Below are positions 24,651-35,145 of a stretch of 64,000 bases of DNA, one piece after another. Under the pieces are notes generated by a model. The model had not been told where the DNA came from. It worked only from the letters and a program-made list of their open reading frames with translations, and did no database searches. This DNA comes from Blepharisma japonicum (taxonomy: Eukaryota; Ciliophora; Heterotrichea; Heterotrichida; Blepharismidae): positions 124,001 through 188,000 of the forward strand of contig CATKHK010000020.1 of NCBI GenBank assembly GCA_949751835.1, in the 5' to 3' direction. The translations under genes were made by a program, and so were the position numbers. How positions within the stretch are numbered: the stretch's first letter is position 1; the number at the start of each line of letters is the position of its first letter.

Positions 24651-26615
24651 ATGGGAGGAAGGAAAAAGGTTAAGGACGCTTCTGAAAATGATAATGAAAA
24701 AAAGGTTACACAAAAGCCAGAACCTAGCACTTCTGGCAGAGCCACTCGATCTATGACTCGTGCTGCTGGAAACCAAGAAAATATAATAGAAAAAACAGCT
24801 GCGACTCGTAAACCATCGAAATCCCAAAAAGTCAAAGAAGAAGCCACAGAAGATGCCCAACCCGCTAAAAAAGCTCGAAAAAATCAAAAAACTGTAGAAA
24901 TTGTTGATGATTCAATAGAAAAGGTTGAAGACCTGATTGATCAGTCAAAACCAAAGGGAAAATCAGAATCAAATCCAATAATTATACAAGAAAAGATAGA
25001 AATTAAGGCAGAAACCCCAAAGCTCAGTAAACAGATTACAAAAGAAATAGAAGAACCTATAGAAATCAAAGAAAATAATATACCTAAATCTTCTGCAAAG
25101 AAAGAAAAAGGTGTGGAAAAGATAGAATATAAATTTAATGATGAAAAATCACCAATTAAAGTGGAAAATCCTCCACCAAAAGCAGCAGAAAAATCAATTG
25201 AAAAGTCCACAAAATCGAAATCAAAAGAAACAATACCTTTTCCATCTTCAAAAAAGCGAAAAGAAAATTCTGCTAGCTCTGATGAAGACTGCCAATTGCT
25301 TACAGCAAAAAATATTTTTTCCAAATCTGCAGGGTCAGCCAAAAAGATGCTTAAAACTTTATTTGAAAAATCACATGAAATCCCAGGTTCTAGCAGCAGC
25401 GAAAAAGAAGAACCAAAAAAAAAACAAGTAAAAAAAGAGGAGGAAGAGGAAAGTGTTTCTAGTGAAAGTGATCAAGAAATTATTAAAAAGCCTGCAGTAA
25501 AAAAGCAATTTAAAGAAGATTCTGAGTCAGAAAAGAGCTCTGATGGAGAAAAATATGAATTTATTCCTGATTTAGTAAAAGAATTAAATATAGAATTGCC
25601 AGAAGCTTCATGCTCAAGTGAATCTGATGAAGAATTTGTTAAGAAGAGTAATAAAGTGAAAACTGTAGAAAGTAAGGACAAAAAAGAAGAAAAAGAAGAA
25701 AAAGAAGAAAAGAAAGAAAAGAAAGATATCCCTGCCACCAAAACTCAAGAGAAAATAGAAGTAAAGCATGATAAATCAGAGTTTCTAAAAGAAAAAGTGA
25801 AGAGAAAAAGGCAAAAAAGGCAAAAATTAAAAGAAAAGCCAGCCCCAGAAGTTCTACGAGACGAACTCCCAGGAAAAAAGCGAAAACGAAGGCATGGGAA
25901 AGATAAAGACATCACCAAAAAACAAAAAACAGAAGAAGCCACTGAAAATTTGAGCCTAAAGCGTGTCCCTGATCAGACTCCTTCCACAAAACAAATCAAG
26001 CCTAACGAAAAGCCCACAAATCCTGAAGTTTTCATTACAGGCCTCAGCTATAAAACCACAGACACAGACATTCACGAGTTATTCAAAAATTGTGGGGAAA
26101 TTAGTTCCATGAAGCTCCTTCGCAATGAAAAAGGTTTCAAAGGTTCTGCCTTTGTGATGTTTAAATCAATGGAGTCAGCAGAAGAAGCCATAAAATTATC
26201 AAACACTGAATTTTCTGGCAGAGTTCTAAATATCCGATTTTCCCATGAAAAATCACCAAAGCCGCGCCCTTATAAAGGAGTTCATACAATTTTTATTGGA
26301 AATATTTCATGCAATGTAGACGAAGACAGCCTTTTCAGTTTCTTTAAAAAGTGTGGAGAAATTAAAGAAGTAAGAATCGCTGTAGATTTTAATGGAAACA
26401 AGCGAGGATTCGCACATATGGAATTTGAGTCTATAGAAGCCGCAGATGCAGCTATAGAATTATCAGGCAAAATTTTGGACGGAAAAATATTAAAAATCGA
26501 TTATTCTGAAGATAGAATAATCGACAGCACACACAATAAAGAAAATCCTTTCACAAGGCCGCCATTTGGGAAACTTATAGAGAAAGCCAAAAGTGGATAT
26601 AAAAGACTATTTTAA
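24651..26615 (+). CDS. nucleolin-like protein, two RRMs
   Basis: 654 aa. The first ~450 residues are low-complexity: Lys/Glu-rich with acidic Ser tracts (SSSSEKEE, SESDQE, SSESDEE), typical of nucleolar proteins with CK2-type sites. Two RNA-recognition motifs follow: RRM1 at about 458-530 (VFITGLS as RNP2, GFKGSAFVMF as RNP1) and RRM2 at about 544-615 (IFIGNIS, NKRGFAHMEF). A short basic tail ends the protein. The architecture matches nucleolin/Nsr1/Gar2, which act in pre-rRNA transcription and processing; orthology is inferred from architecture. It converges on the next gene with 11 bp between stop codons. Confidence 0.88.
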   Translation: MGGRKKVKDASENDNEKKVTQKPEPSTSGRATRSMTRAAGNQENIIEKTAATRKPSKSQKVKEEATEDAQPAKKARKNQKTVEIVDDSIEKVEDLIDQSKPKGKSESNPIIIQEKIEIKAETPKLSKQITKEIEEPIEIKENNIPKSSAKKEKGVEKIEYKFNDEKSPIKVENPPPKAAEKSIEKSTKSKSKETIPFPSSKKRKENSASSDEDCQLLTAKNIFSKSAGSAKKMLKTLFEKSHEIPGSSSSEKEEPKKKQVKKEEEEESVSSESDQEIIKKPAVKKQFKEDSESEKSSDGEKYEFIPDLVKELNIELPEASCSSESDEEFVKKSNKVKTVESKDKKEEKEEKEEKKEKKDIPATKTQEKIEVKHDKSEFLKEKVKRKRQKRQKLKEKPAPEVLRDELPGKKRKRRHGKDKDITKKQKTEEATENLSLKRVPDQTPSTKQIKPNEKPTNPEVFITGLSYKTTDTDIHELFKNCGEISSMKLLRNEKGFKGSAFVMFKSMESAEEAIKLSNTEFSGRVLNIRFSHEKSPKPRPYKGVHTIFIGNISCNVDEDSLFSFFKKCGEIKEVRIAVDFNGNKRGFAHMEFESIEAADAAIELSGKILDGKILKIDYSEDRIIDSTHNKENPFTRPPFGKLIEKAKSGYKRLF

Positions 26616-26626
26616 TTCATAAATCA

Positions 26627-29128
26627 TTATCCTAGCTCTGCAATTTCGCCTTTCATAATTTTAACTCTATTGACAATGATCCCAAGTTTTTCTCTGTCTC
26701 CAGCATTTTTGAAATAGGTCGCTAATTGCATGTCATGTTGTATTTGATTTTCCAGTACTGCTTTGTATTGCTCTGGGGTGATAATCCCATTTTCTACTTG
26801 TGACTCAATAATCATTTTCTTTCTGGCTACTTCTCTTTGTAAATTAATTTCTGCAGTTGGATTTTTCCCGTCTCCTCTTAGCTGGATGATTAATTGTTGT
26901 AGCCTTTTAGACTCTTGTTCTAGGACTTCATAAGAATTCAGGTTATCAAGAATATTGGGATTTTTTATTTCAGCAGGAGAAAGCTGGATTGGCTTCTCTG
27001 GAATTTGTTTTTCTTCTTCTATTGGTGCTTGCTTAGGGGCTTTTTGTGCAGGCACTGGCTGAGGAACTGTTTGCTGCACTTTTCCTTTTGCCCCTGGCTG
27101 CTGCAAACTGTTTCCTTCTGGAGTTCTGAAAACTGGTAAAAATTTGTCCACGAATTCTACTTTTTCTGTCACTTGCTTATATTCAGGTGTGCTTAATGAT
27201 TTATTAATCCTCAGCGTCATTTCTAATGTCGGTCCTCTCCTTGCCAGTGGTACAGTCAGTTGCAGTACTGATTTGCTAGCAAAATCATCAAGCTTTACTG
27301 TTGCAGTCCCTACATTTTTATTGCTTCTAAGTACATGATATTCCATAACATCAAACGTTAAATGTCTTCTAAAAAGCGTAGAAAATGTTTTTGGGTTTGG
27401 CTTAATGATTTCTTTCAAATTAAACCCGTTTTTGCAAACTTTTTTGCCATATCCAGTTCGATTTGTTAGATCACTACCGCCTGAGCCTGATAATGAATAA
27501 TTAATAAAATGATCGCGGGAGTCATCAAGTCCAGTCGCCTTACCAAAAACTACTTCTATAGCGCCAGGTTCGACGTCATCATTTACAACAGGGACTGTTT
27601 TTGTTAAGGATTTTACACCAATTTCTGGAGGTATTGCCCAAGGATTTGATAAAGATAATTCCAGCTCTTTAGCTTTGGTTTCGTTTTCGGTCATTTCTCG
27701 CTTGAAAACTTTGGCAGCTTCTTGGTCTTTAGCCCGCAGAGCTGATAAAGCATGCTCTTTGGCTTCGGCACCTTTCTTTGCGCAAAAATCAATTAGATGT
27801 GATATGCGTTCTCGGCGCTCTTTTTCAGTCATACCTGTGATATCTTGAGGAGTTATTGGGGCAATTTTGAGTGGAGGATTTTGGCCTTGCTGGATTAGCT
27901 TGATTATATTGTGGAGAGCTTCAGCTTTTTCTAGAAGAGGCTCGCAACGCTTGGCAGCACCTAGTGATTTTAGATAGGAAAAAGCTTCTTTGGTTTCTTC
28001 TAAGAGATCATATGCAGTTTTATAAGTGAAATTATGCTCATATAGCTCTGAATGAGAAATAACAGGGGCGCTTTCAGTTCTGCTTGATGCCCTAGATTGC
28101 TCTAATCTCTGTGATTCTTCATTTGGTTTTTGAGAGCTTTCGCTTTGCCGATGTTGCTGGTCTTGTGCCACTTCTTCTTCCTCCTCTTCCTCTTCCTCTT
28201 CTTCCTCTTCTTCTCCAGCTTGATCTAGTTCTTCTTGCATTAGTTTAATATGAGTTTGATATGTTTCAGCTGTTTTTCCTGATGCGTTTTTCAAATTTTC
28301 TTTATATTCAGTAATTTTATTTGTTAATGATTCCATATAATCTTCTTGGCTTATAATTCCAGCTTGAATATTTGTTGCCAACAAATTTATTGCCATTTCA
28401 AGCTTTTCTATCATATCTTTATCTTTTTTCTTTGTGAAAATTTCTTTTTCATACTCTAAGACGCTCATAGCGACAATCGAATCATAATCAAAATCGTCTT
28501 CAATTTCCATTGCCATGTTATTTTCTGCAATTTTTGGTGCAGCTTTAGCTTTAGACTTAGGATCTTCATAAGAGCTTTCTGCCTTGGGCTTATGAGCAAT
28601 ATTATGTATATTCAATATCTTCTCAGCATTCGCTAATTCGACTTCTAAGCTTTTATATTCCTTCATCTTTTCTACAGCCTTTTCTTTATTTCCTTCTTTT
28701 TTGTATTTTATAGCCCGGCGTTTAATTTTTTCAATTTGTTGTTTAAGCTGCTCAATGCGCTCTTGCTGCTCAGACACCAGTTGTGCGTTTGTTTCTGCGC
28801 CCCCAAGTTCATTGAGTTCTCCTTGGAGCTCCGGGTCTTCTAAATCATCAATTTCCAAGTTTGCATTTTCGATGTCTTTCTCTGAATAAGTTTTGTTTCC
28901 ATATTTTTTATATTGGGCTTCTAAAGCCTTTTCTTCTGCATCCATTTCTAATTCAAGTTTGCGAGCTTCGTCCTCTTCGGGATCAATTTCTTCACCTTCT
29001 TCCCAGCCCATTTGTTTTAGTTCTGCCATGAGTTTTGGGTCATTGAAGTCCATTTCCATATCTTGTTGGCCACCTAGACTTGCTAGGAAATCAAATTCTT
29101 GTTGTGGTTGCTGCTTTTTCTTGCTCAT
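26627..29128 (-). CDS. CC2D1/Lgd-type coiled-coil and C2 domain protein
   Basis: 833 aa from the ATG at 29126-29128 (MSKKKQQPQ); the open frame extends further upstream but only through a hydrophobic, AT-rich stretch without support. Seen: acidic N-terminus (LGGQQDMEMDF, EIDPEEDEARK); a repeat resembling a DM14 domain (KRRAIKYKKEGNKEKAVEKMK) with a second near the C-terminus; a Glu run of about 16; and a C2-like domain at about 540-720 (VVFGKATGLDD, FDVMEYHVLRSNKNVG). Known: CC2D1A/B and Drosophila Lgd bind the ESCRT-III subunit CHMP4/Shrub and regulate endosomal sorting. By inference this is an ESCRT-regulating protein. Confidence 0.85.
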   Translation of the reverse strand: MSKKKQQPQQEFDFLASLGGQQDMEMDFNDPKLMAELKQMGWEEGEEIDPEEDEARKLELEMDAEEKALEAQYKKYGNKTYSEKDIENANLEIDDLEDPELQGELNELGGAETNAQLVSEQQERIEQLKQQIEKIKRRAIKYKKEGNKEKAVEKMKEYKSLEVELANAEKILNIHNIAHKPKAESSYEDPKSKAKAAPKIAENNMAMEIEDDFDYDSIVAMSVLEYEKEIFTKKKDKDMIEKLEMAINLLATNIQAGIISQEDYMESLTNKITEYKENLKNASGKTAETYQTHIKLMQEELDQAGEEEEEEEEEEEEEEVAQDQQHRQSESSQKPNEESQRLEQSRASSRTESAPVISHSELYEHNFTYKTAYDLLEETKEAFSYLKSLGAAKRCEPLLEKAEALHNIIKLIQQGQNPPLKIAPITPQDITGMTEKERRERISHLIDFCAKKGAEAKEHALSALRAKDQEAAKVFKREMTENETKAKELELSLSNPWAIPPEIGVKSLTKTVPVVNDDVEPGAIEVVFGKATGLDDSRDHFINYSLSGSGGSDLTNRTGYGKKVCKNGFNLKEIIKPNPKTFSTLFRRHLTFDVMEYHVLRSNKNVGTATVKLDDFASKSVLQLTVPLARRGPTLEMTLRINKSLSTPEYKQVTEKVEFVDKFLPVFRTPEGNSLQQPGAKGKVQQTVPQPVPAQKAPKQAPIEEEKQIPEKPIQLSPAEIKNPNILDNLNSYEVLEQESKRLQQLIIQLRGDGKNPTAEINLQREVARKKMIIESQVENGIITPEQYKAVLENQIQHDMQLATYFKNAGDREKLGIIVNRVKIMKGEIAELG

Positions 29129-29581
29129 ATTTTTATCAGGCAAATAATCTTTAGCTAGATATCTATATATATGAAATATTAAGACATTGAGATTGACCTT
29201 TAGAGTTATATTTAATATAAATAAAAAAGATTCTAAAAGCAACCAAAAAAACAATTATGAAAATTATAAAGCAAAATATAATTTTAGTTCTCAAAGAGTA
29301 TTATTCAGAAGTTCTGTATTCTTTTATAAACAGAGGTGTTTTATTTAAGATAATAGAATTAGAGTAATTTTTAATTGAAGATATTAATAAAAAATTAAAA
29401 TTAATTATAGCATTTTAAAACTTTTATGAAAATCCAGAAAAATGGTCAATATGCTTTTCATTTTAATATTCAAATCCTATCATTTAAAATATCTTTATGA
29501 AAAAGGCTCATGAAAGACTAAATCTAGCAAACTATATTAATTATTGCTTTAATTTTATATTCCGATATATATCCTTCCAAA
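29129..29581. other. intergenic, nothing recognised
   Basis: About 450 bp of AT-rich DNA between two minus-strand genes. No supported ORF, RNA gene or repeat was seen. Confidence 0.45.
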
Positions 29582-30082
29582 TTAGTGAAAAAATACATCA
29601 AGCTCTTGCAACAGTTTTTTAGTCTTTTTCTCTTCATCATTCTCAATTTCTTCAAATCAATCTTGTAAACCCCATTTTCTTTTAGTAGAAGCCTTGTTAG
29701 AAGGAGAACTAGGAGCACTTAATCTTGACGAAGTAATTTTATTTCTTATAAGTAGCATTTTTTTTGATGCAGATTTGTTACTTTTGCCTAATAATTCAAA
29801 TTCTGAGTAATCAGTTCTCAAATCAACCGTTTTAAACTGCTTAATCAGATTGAAATTTTGATGATTAGAATAGGCTGGACTAAAAGTCAGCCTTTCTAGA
29901 GCATTAAATTGGGAAGGCTTAGATTTTTTTATTCGAATTGAAACCGGAGTTTTTTTAGAGTTTAGGTCTAAACTTGCTCCTGAATAAGAATTACGATGCA
30001 ACGGAATCTTCCTGTTAATTGATTGGATTTGTTGGGGTTTATGCGGTATTTCTTGAATTTTGATTTTCTTTTGCAGAGACAT
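29582..30082 (-). CDS. small basic Ser-rich protein, unknown
   Basis: 166 aa, from ATG 30080-30082 through a TGA (Trp) at 29657 to TAA at 29582. The N-terminal three quarters are basic and Ser/Asn/Gln-rich with proline (KIQEIPHKPQQIQSINRK, SAPSSPSNKASTKRKWG); the C-terminus is acidic and helical (WFEEIENDEEKKTKKLLQEL). It is probably disordered apart from the C-terminal helix, perhaps a scaffold or cytoskeleton-associated protein. No family recognised. Confidence 0.7.
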
Positions 30083-30149
30083 GAATTATGGTTAAAAAAT
30101 TCAATAGTTTACTAATCCAAATTTTAATGTAAAATAATTATTTTTAAAT

Positions 30150-30551
30150 TTACTCAACTGTAGGCTCTTCTTCTCTCCAATCAAGAAGTTCTTTTCTAGT
30201 CAGCATCATATCTAAGAACTGCTGATAATCACAAGCTGCGAAAATATATTCGAAGCATGTCAAAGCATTTGAATCCTTTTCATACACCACTTTGCAAAAG
30301 TCAAATATTTCTTCCTCTGTCAGATTTTCTTCTCTGGCGAAATCCTGAAGCTTTTTTTCTATGTCCTCACCAAATTTTTGATAAATTTCATAGCACTCAT
30401 GTGTTTGTTCGCCACTTTCAAATTTTTCAAGATTATTATTGAGATAAATTTCGATCTCACATATGAACTCTGGCTCTGTAAACAGTCGTTCTAACCCAAG
30501 TAAAACCGTGATTGCTTGTTCAATATTTTTAGAGTCTTCTGCTTCAGACAT
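30150..30551 (-). CDS. ARL2BP-like: BART-domain protein, ARL2BP-like
   Basis: 133 aa, a compact all-helical protein that fits the BART domain along nearly its whole length: FICEIEIYLNNNLEKFE, then HECYEIYQKFGEDIEKKLQDF, then FEYIFAACDYQQFLDMMLTRK. The last segment aligns by eye with the human ARL2BP region ending in MFLDYRAEK. Known: ARL2BP and relatives bind GTP-loaded ARL2/ARL3 and function at the ciliary base and in tubulin or STAT handling. In a ciliate a basal-body role is a reasonable inference. No intron or TGA codon. Confidence 0.8.
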   Translation of the reverse strand: MSEAEDSKNIEQAITVLLGLERLFTEPEFICEIEIYLNNNLEKFESGEQTHECYEIYQKFGEDIEKKLQDFAREENLTEEEIFDFCKVVYEKDSNALTCFEYIFAACDYQQFLDMMLTRKELLDWREEEPTVE

Positions 30552-30650
30552 AGATTTTCTATGGAAGAATTATTTTAATTATGGAAAAATTTCCTTTATT
30601 ATTGTATATAAACCTCAAAAAGTATATAAGTATTACTAAATTGTATATGA

Positions 30651-31352
30651 TTATTCAACGATATCATTAACTTCATCAGTAGTGTCTAATGTCTCTTCTT
30701 CACCATTCTCCTGAGGCTCATCTCTCAATTTAATTTGGACTTCCTCCCATTTTTCGTCACATACACGTTCAGCTCCTTCCTTTTTCTTACAAAGATAGAC
30801 CCAATGAGGGTTTGTGGTCTCTTCCCCAATAATTTGATTGGAAACGTCCCATAATAAATGCTCCATCTCAAAATGCTCAAGTCTAGTCTCAGGTGCGCCA
30901 TAAGAAATTGCCATATAGAATCCATCGGTTTTCAAAACCCTTTGGATTTCTTTTGTCATTCTTGCGACATTTAAATAAGCATCATCTCCACATAGTAAAG
31001 CGTCTATTGTAGATTTGTCAATGGCCAAATCAAATGTATTACTTGGGAATTTTATGTCTCTAACATCCTGGACACTCCAAGTCATGCTAGGCTTGTCAAT
31101 GTTTCTTTCTGCCATTTGTTTGATAACAACACTGGAGATGTCAATATTATCGATATTTTGGAAGCCGTCATGATACATATCTTCACCTAATTCAGCGTTG
31201 CCACACCCTAAAATCAAGATTTTTGCAGTCTTAGGAGCTATTTCATTGATAATAGGGGCAAGGCTGCGATAGTCTTCAAGCCAGTCAAAGGTAGAGCCTT
31301 CTTGATCAGCGTAGCGCTTTTCCCAGTATTCCGGGTCACCGTAGTTAGGCAT
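30651..31352 (-). CDS. class I SAM-dependent methyltransferase, EEF1AKMT4/METTL13-like
   Basis: 233 aa. The N-terminus YGDPEYWEKRYADQ...FDWLEDY is the family signature preceding the SAM site. The SAM-binding loop is ILILGCGNAELGEDM; an acidic residue ends strand 2 (NIDNIDIS), and FDLAIDKSTIDALL matches the family's Asp/Glu-Lys-x-Thr-x-Asp-Ala-Leu motif. Known relatives (EEF1AKMT4, N-terminal half of METTL13) methylate lysines of translation factor eEF1A in the cytosol. The acidic C-terminal tail is lineage-specific. Its ATG lies only 25 bp from the ATG of the divergent gene at 31378. Confidence 0.87.
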   Translation of the reverse strand: MPNYGDPEYWEKRYADQEGSTFDWLEDYRSLAPIINEIAPKTAKILILGCGNAELGEDMYHDGFQNIDNIDISSVVIKQMAERNIDKPSMTWSVQDVRDIKFPSNTFDLAIDKSTIDALLCGDDAYLNVARMTKEIQRVLKTDGFYMAISYGAPETRLEHFEMEHLLWDVSNQIIGEETTNPHWVYLCKKKEGAERVCDEKWEEVQIKLRDEPQENGEEETLDTTDEVNDIVE

Positions 31353-31377
31353 TTAATGGATTTAAAAGGATTATAAT

Positions 31378-31892
31378 ATGGAGAGCGAAGAGGATAAGGA
31401 ATTTATTAATATTGGAAGAATTGCTCTTTCTGCAAGGGTTTATCCTGAGCATATAATTGAGGAAGTTAAACAGATGAAAAGTACTAAAGGAATAATTTTA
31501 TATGGGGAAGGGATTAATTATAAAGTTATAGAAGACGAGATTTCGAGAAAATGACATGGCATAACTATCTTGAAAGCTATTAATGCCTTGGAAGTTTATA
31601 ATGAAAATTTTGAACAAAAAATTTTAACGATTTTTGGTGATGCAGAAAACGATCAAAGGCAGGAAGATTGAAGAAATCTTCACATCATTGTTATTGGCCA
31701 TTTTGAAGCTATTTTTGGAACTAAAAACAGTGAATTAGAAGCTAAGATAATTGCCAGGAGTTTAATTATTTCGAACAAGAGGAACTCGATAATGTTTTGG
31801 TGATTGGAATAGTTAATAATAAAAATGATATTGATGAAGCGATTTTAACAGTAGGAAAATTTGATGTGCTCATAGAATTTGGAGTTTTATAA
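31378..31892 (+). pseudogene. unknown gene with an apparent one-base frame break
   Basis: From ATG 31378 the frame reads 126 well-formed codons (IGRIALSARVYPEHIIEEV..., with TGA as Trp in SRKWHG and EDWRNL). The protein-like sequence then switches frame near 31760: the first frame soon stops, while another continues as FNYFEQEELDNVLVIGIVNN and ends at TAA 31890-31892. Total length is 515 nt, two over a multiple of three. One missing G in the AGGAG run would restore it, and so would a 17-nt GT...AG intron (31731-31747), though no other intron here is 17 nt. Alternating hydrophobic strands and helices suggest a small alpha/beta protein. No family recognised. Confidence 0.55.
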
Positions 31893-32230
31893 AATTAATT
31901 TATCATTATAACATTAAAAAGATAACATTTTTAATTCAAAATGCATTTAATATGAGAAAAGCCTATCTTTTACGAGATTTAAATCCATAAAACTTCTTGG
32001 TTTTTCCAGGTTATTTAATCCAAACCTTAATAGGCATAAATCAATTAAAGAAATTTTAATTTAGCTATTATAGATTAGTTATATTTATAAAATTAGTCTT
32101 TTTATTTTGGAGATAAAAGAAAAATTAAATTCATCCCATACTGGACAAATCTTTCAGTTAAAGATTTAATGCCTTAAATAAAATGCTATCCATTTATTTA
32201 TTGAATAATAATCTATAAAAGCCACTTTAT
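31893..32230. other. intergenic, nothing recognised
   Basis: About 340 bp of AT-rich DNA between two plus-strand genes; no ORF or RNA gene supported. Confidence 0.45.
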
Positions 32231-32857
32231 ATGAGCACAATTAAAACTACAAAGTCTGGCATAACATATACAAAGAGAAAAACGAGATCAAAAACTGTAA
32301 AATTTGAAAAAACTCCAAAAAAATCAGAAGGCAAGCGTACTGGATATGAGCGTTCCAATACCTTAGAGCAAGGATCAGATATAACGAGCTCTTTTGATCT
32401 TTCTCACGATGGAATCAGCAAAGATGATTGGAAAACTCAGTCTATGACGCATGAAGACGTGGAAAAATCTTTTGACTCCATAAGTTTTGATATGGCAAAA
32501 TCGTTTGAATTGGAAAATGGTTATGCTTTTGAGGGACGCAAGGAAAGCGAAAACCCGCACAAGGAAAAATACGAAGAAAACGAAAAATCTCCAGAAAATA
32601 CCATCCAAGAACGTCCAGAAGATGAAAATCAGCAAAAAGAAGAGGTCAAGGAAAATCCAATAATACCGTTAGAAAAAGTAGATAATTCTAAAATCGAAAT
32701 AAAAGAAGAACCAAAACTCAAGCCAAAAGAAGAAAATAAAAATAAATCTGAAACTAAATCTAAAGAAGAAAAAAGCTCAAAAGTTATATATGGAGTTGCT
32801 ATTGGAGCATTAGCATTGCTAGGCATCGGAATATTTTATATTAGAAACAAGAAATAA
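32231..32857 (+). CDS. tail-anchored membrane protein, charged
   Basis: 208 aa. The N-terminus is basic (KSGITYTKRKTRSK). The middle is a highly charged Glu/Lys-rich, probably disordered region. The only hydrophobic segment is close to the C-terminus (VIYGVAIGALALLGIGIFYI), followed by RNKK. This is the classic layout of a tail-anchored protein: single C-terminal helix, cytosolic body, and a basic tail of the kind seen on mitochondrial outer-membrane and ER anchors. No family recognised. It converges on the MULE-derived gene with 18 bp between stops. Confidence 0.75.
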   Translation: MSTIKTTKSGITYTKRKTRSKTVKFEKTPKKSEGKRTGYERSNTLEQGSDITSSFDLSHDGISKDDWKTQSMTHEDVEKSFDSISFDMAKSFELENGYAFEGRKESENPHKEKYEENEKSPENTIQERPEDENQQKEEVKENPIIPLEKVDNSKIEIKEEPKLKPKEENKNKSETKSKEEKSSKVIYGVAIGALALLGIGIFYIRNKK

Positions 32858-32875
32858 ATTATTTTTTAAATTTTA

Positions 32876-34777
32876 TTATCTCAAGCTTAATTCATCAACC
32901 TTAATTTGCCCCATCGTATAGAAATATTTTAGATCCCTCAAAAGCTCATCATTGCTTTTGTTCCTCATTTCTTGTAAAAGTCATCTTCTTTCAGTAGTTT
33001 TGACAATAAACCTTATCATATCTGCACCTGTTAACTTGCAAACATAAATTAAATGGCTGCAAGCTATCCCATATCTCATTATTTTGTCACATGTGCAATA
33101 GCTATTTTCTCAGTCAACTTGGTAATTTTTTATATTTTTTGGAGATTTTTGATCTTCGACTACTAAAATTTCTCCATCACCATCACTATCGAAACTGCAA
33201 AACTCAGTATCTCTTATTGAGCTTAAAATATGTAAAATGCAGTAAGATGTGTATATATTTTGGATGCCATTTATATCTTTCAGTAAACTGCTTATAATAT
33301 TTTCAGAACTCTTTATTGATAAATTTTTGACGCATAAATCTTCTTTATTTGATTCCGAAACTTCTTCAAGATAAGAAAAAATTTGAAAATCTTTATTTCT
33401 CTTGATTAGTTTTGTTAGCTTTCTTAGCAATTGTTCAATGCTGTTTAACCTTTTTTTAGAATCTAAACCAGCTGTGAAATGGTTTTTTACTGAAAATTTA
33501 ACCCAGGATTCTAAGTCTAGCATTAAGCTGGAAATTTCATGGTTTTTTTCTAATTCCGGATAATCATTTAATAGAGAGGAATATCTTTGTATCATTTCAT
33601 TGTAATTTTCAGACTGATATATAGATACAAATTGGTCCTTTATATTGCTTCACTCACGTATTAGTATTAATTTTAATCTTTTTTCAATATGATGATAGCT
33701 GATAATAATATTTGATTCTGGGAAAATCTCCAACAAAGCTTCATTTTGTATATGATTTGAATCAGTCAAAATGGTTTTTGGGTCACAGAGTCCTTGTTCT
33801 CTAAAGCAATTAAATACTCACTCAAAATTTTCTTTAGCTTCTATTTTTACCAGAGCCATTGCTATCAAATTATTAATTCCATTAGAATCCACAGTAAAAA
33901 ATGTCATACAACAATTATAGAATGGATGTATTTGAAATGAACTTTCTATCAGGATCACATCTCCCAGTTTATTCCAGATTTCTACTTTTCTAGCAGTAGT
34001 AACAAATAATTTATTTTCACCTGGATCCTTAACTGGTATAATGTCCTGCTCCCTCAAATTATAATACAAAATATCATCTATGTCAGATGACGCATGCTGA
34101 GAATGTCCTTGGTATTTACTTTGTAAAAAATATCTAAGCTTGCTTTCATTAATAATAGCATTAGGATATTTTTGGCTTAAAATTTTATGGACCTGTTTGA
34201 ACGTCACGCCAGTTGAAAACAGTTGAACAGCAACTTCTTTTAATGGTTTTGGCAAATAAGAACATTGAGCTATGCTTTCTACATGCTCATTAGAAATTTT
34301 TTTATGGTTATGGTATGGGTAAATTTCTCCGCAGCAATATTCTATACTATCAAGGTTAACCTTAGTCACAAATCATTTCATTGAAAACCTGCAAGGGGTT
34401 TCTGGGGTAATTTTAGGAAATTTGTTCATCTGACGGATACGTGAAAAATAGCATGCCCATTCAGTTCGTCTTTTATTGGAGCGTTGGCAGCGGATAATGG
34501 TTTTATCATTTTGTAAGAATTCTGTGATAAGGTCACATTTGAATTCTTCACGATTTTTCTTTTTAATTGTAGAACCTTCAGAGTATAGGCTAGAAATGTA
34601 GCCGTCACTAAAATCTTCTTCAGCGGGCGAAGCCTGGCTTGCAAAAGAAGGTCTCTTTGTAAGTATATTAAAATGGTTATATGGCTCATCGAAAGAGGAT
34701 TTGAGATTATAATTTGAATATGTGGGGTCGTGAGAAATGTGAAATCTTTGTGTTGGTGTATTTGCATAATCGAGCAT
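32876..34777 (-). CDS. domesticated MULE-type transposase (FAR1/FHY3-like layout)
   Basis: 633 aa, uninterrupted once five TGA codons (34373, 33818, 33650, 33110, 32981) are read as Trp. Seen: an N-terminal Cys/His region like the FAR1/FLYWCH DNA-binding fold; a MULE transposase core at about 270-345 (VILIESSF, then LTDSNHIQNEALLEIFPE, then YHHIEKRL); and a SWIM zinc finger near residue 560 (CTCDKIMRYGIACSHL, pattern CxCx8-10CxH). The first catalytic Asp of the core appears replaced by Glu-Ser (IESSF for the usual D-x-T/S), while the second (TDSN) is kept. The stop lies 18 bp from the next gene's stop, leaving no room for a terminal inverted repeat there. This points to a host gene, perhaps a transcription regulator. 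Confidence 0.85.
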
Positions 34778-35145
34778 TATTAGATTATAAAGCCCCCTTT
34801 TCGTAAATTACAACTTTTAAAAGAGTATTTCATTTATCTTAATTTTTTTAATAAAAACTTAAAAATATAAGAATACAAATAAATAATAATAGAATGTAAT
34901 ATTTTGACTATTAAAGCTTATGGAAGCATATTTATTGTATATGCGGATTAATAAATAATTTTGCAGCTTATTATTCTACAACGTTGATAATGATGCTATA
35001 AAGTTACAAAAAATATGGTATTATTTTAATGATTTCTTTGTAAGAATATTTTATTCTCCGAAATAATCTATTTCTCTAATATGTTCTATGCTTATTAAAT
35101 TTTTTACAAAAATCTTATCACAAAGCCAATATCTAATAAAGTAAA
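34778..35145. other. divergent intergenic region
   Basis: AT-rich region between the MULE-derived gene (-) and the EF-hand gene (+). It should hold both promoters. No ORF or terminal inverted repeat is visible. Confidence 0.45.

Noticed and set aside
24606-25942. Minus-strand Ser/Phe-rich ORFs
   Set aside because: Antisense shadows of the nucleolin-like gene's low-complexity region.
32858-34900. Active MULE element with terminal inverted repeats
   Set aside because: No inverted repeat was seen, and the 3' side has only 18 bp before the next gene.
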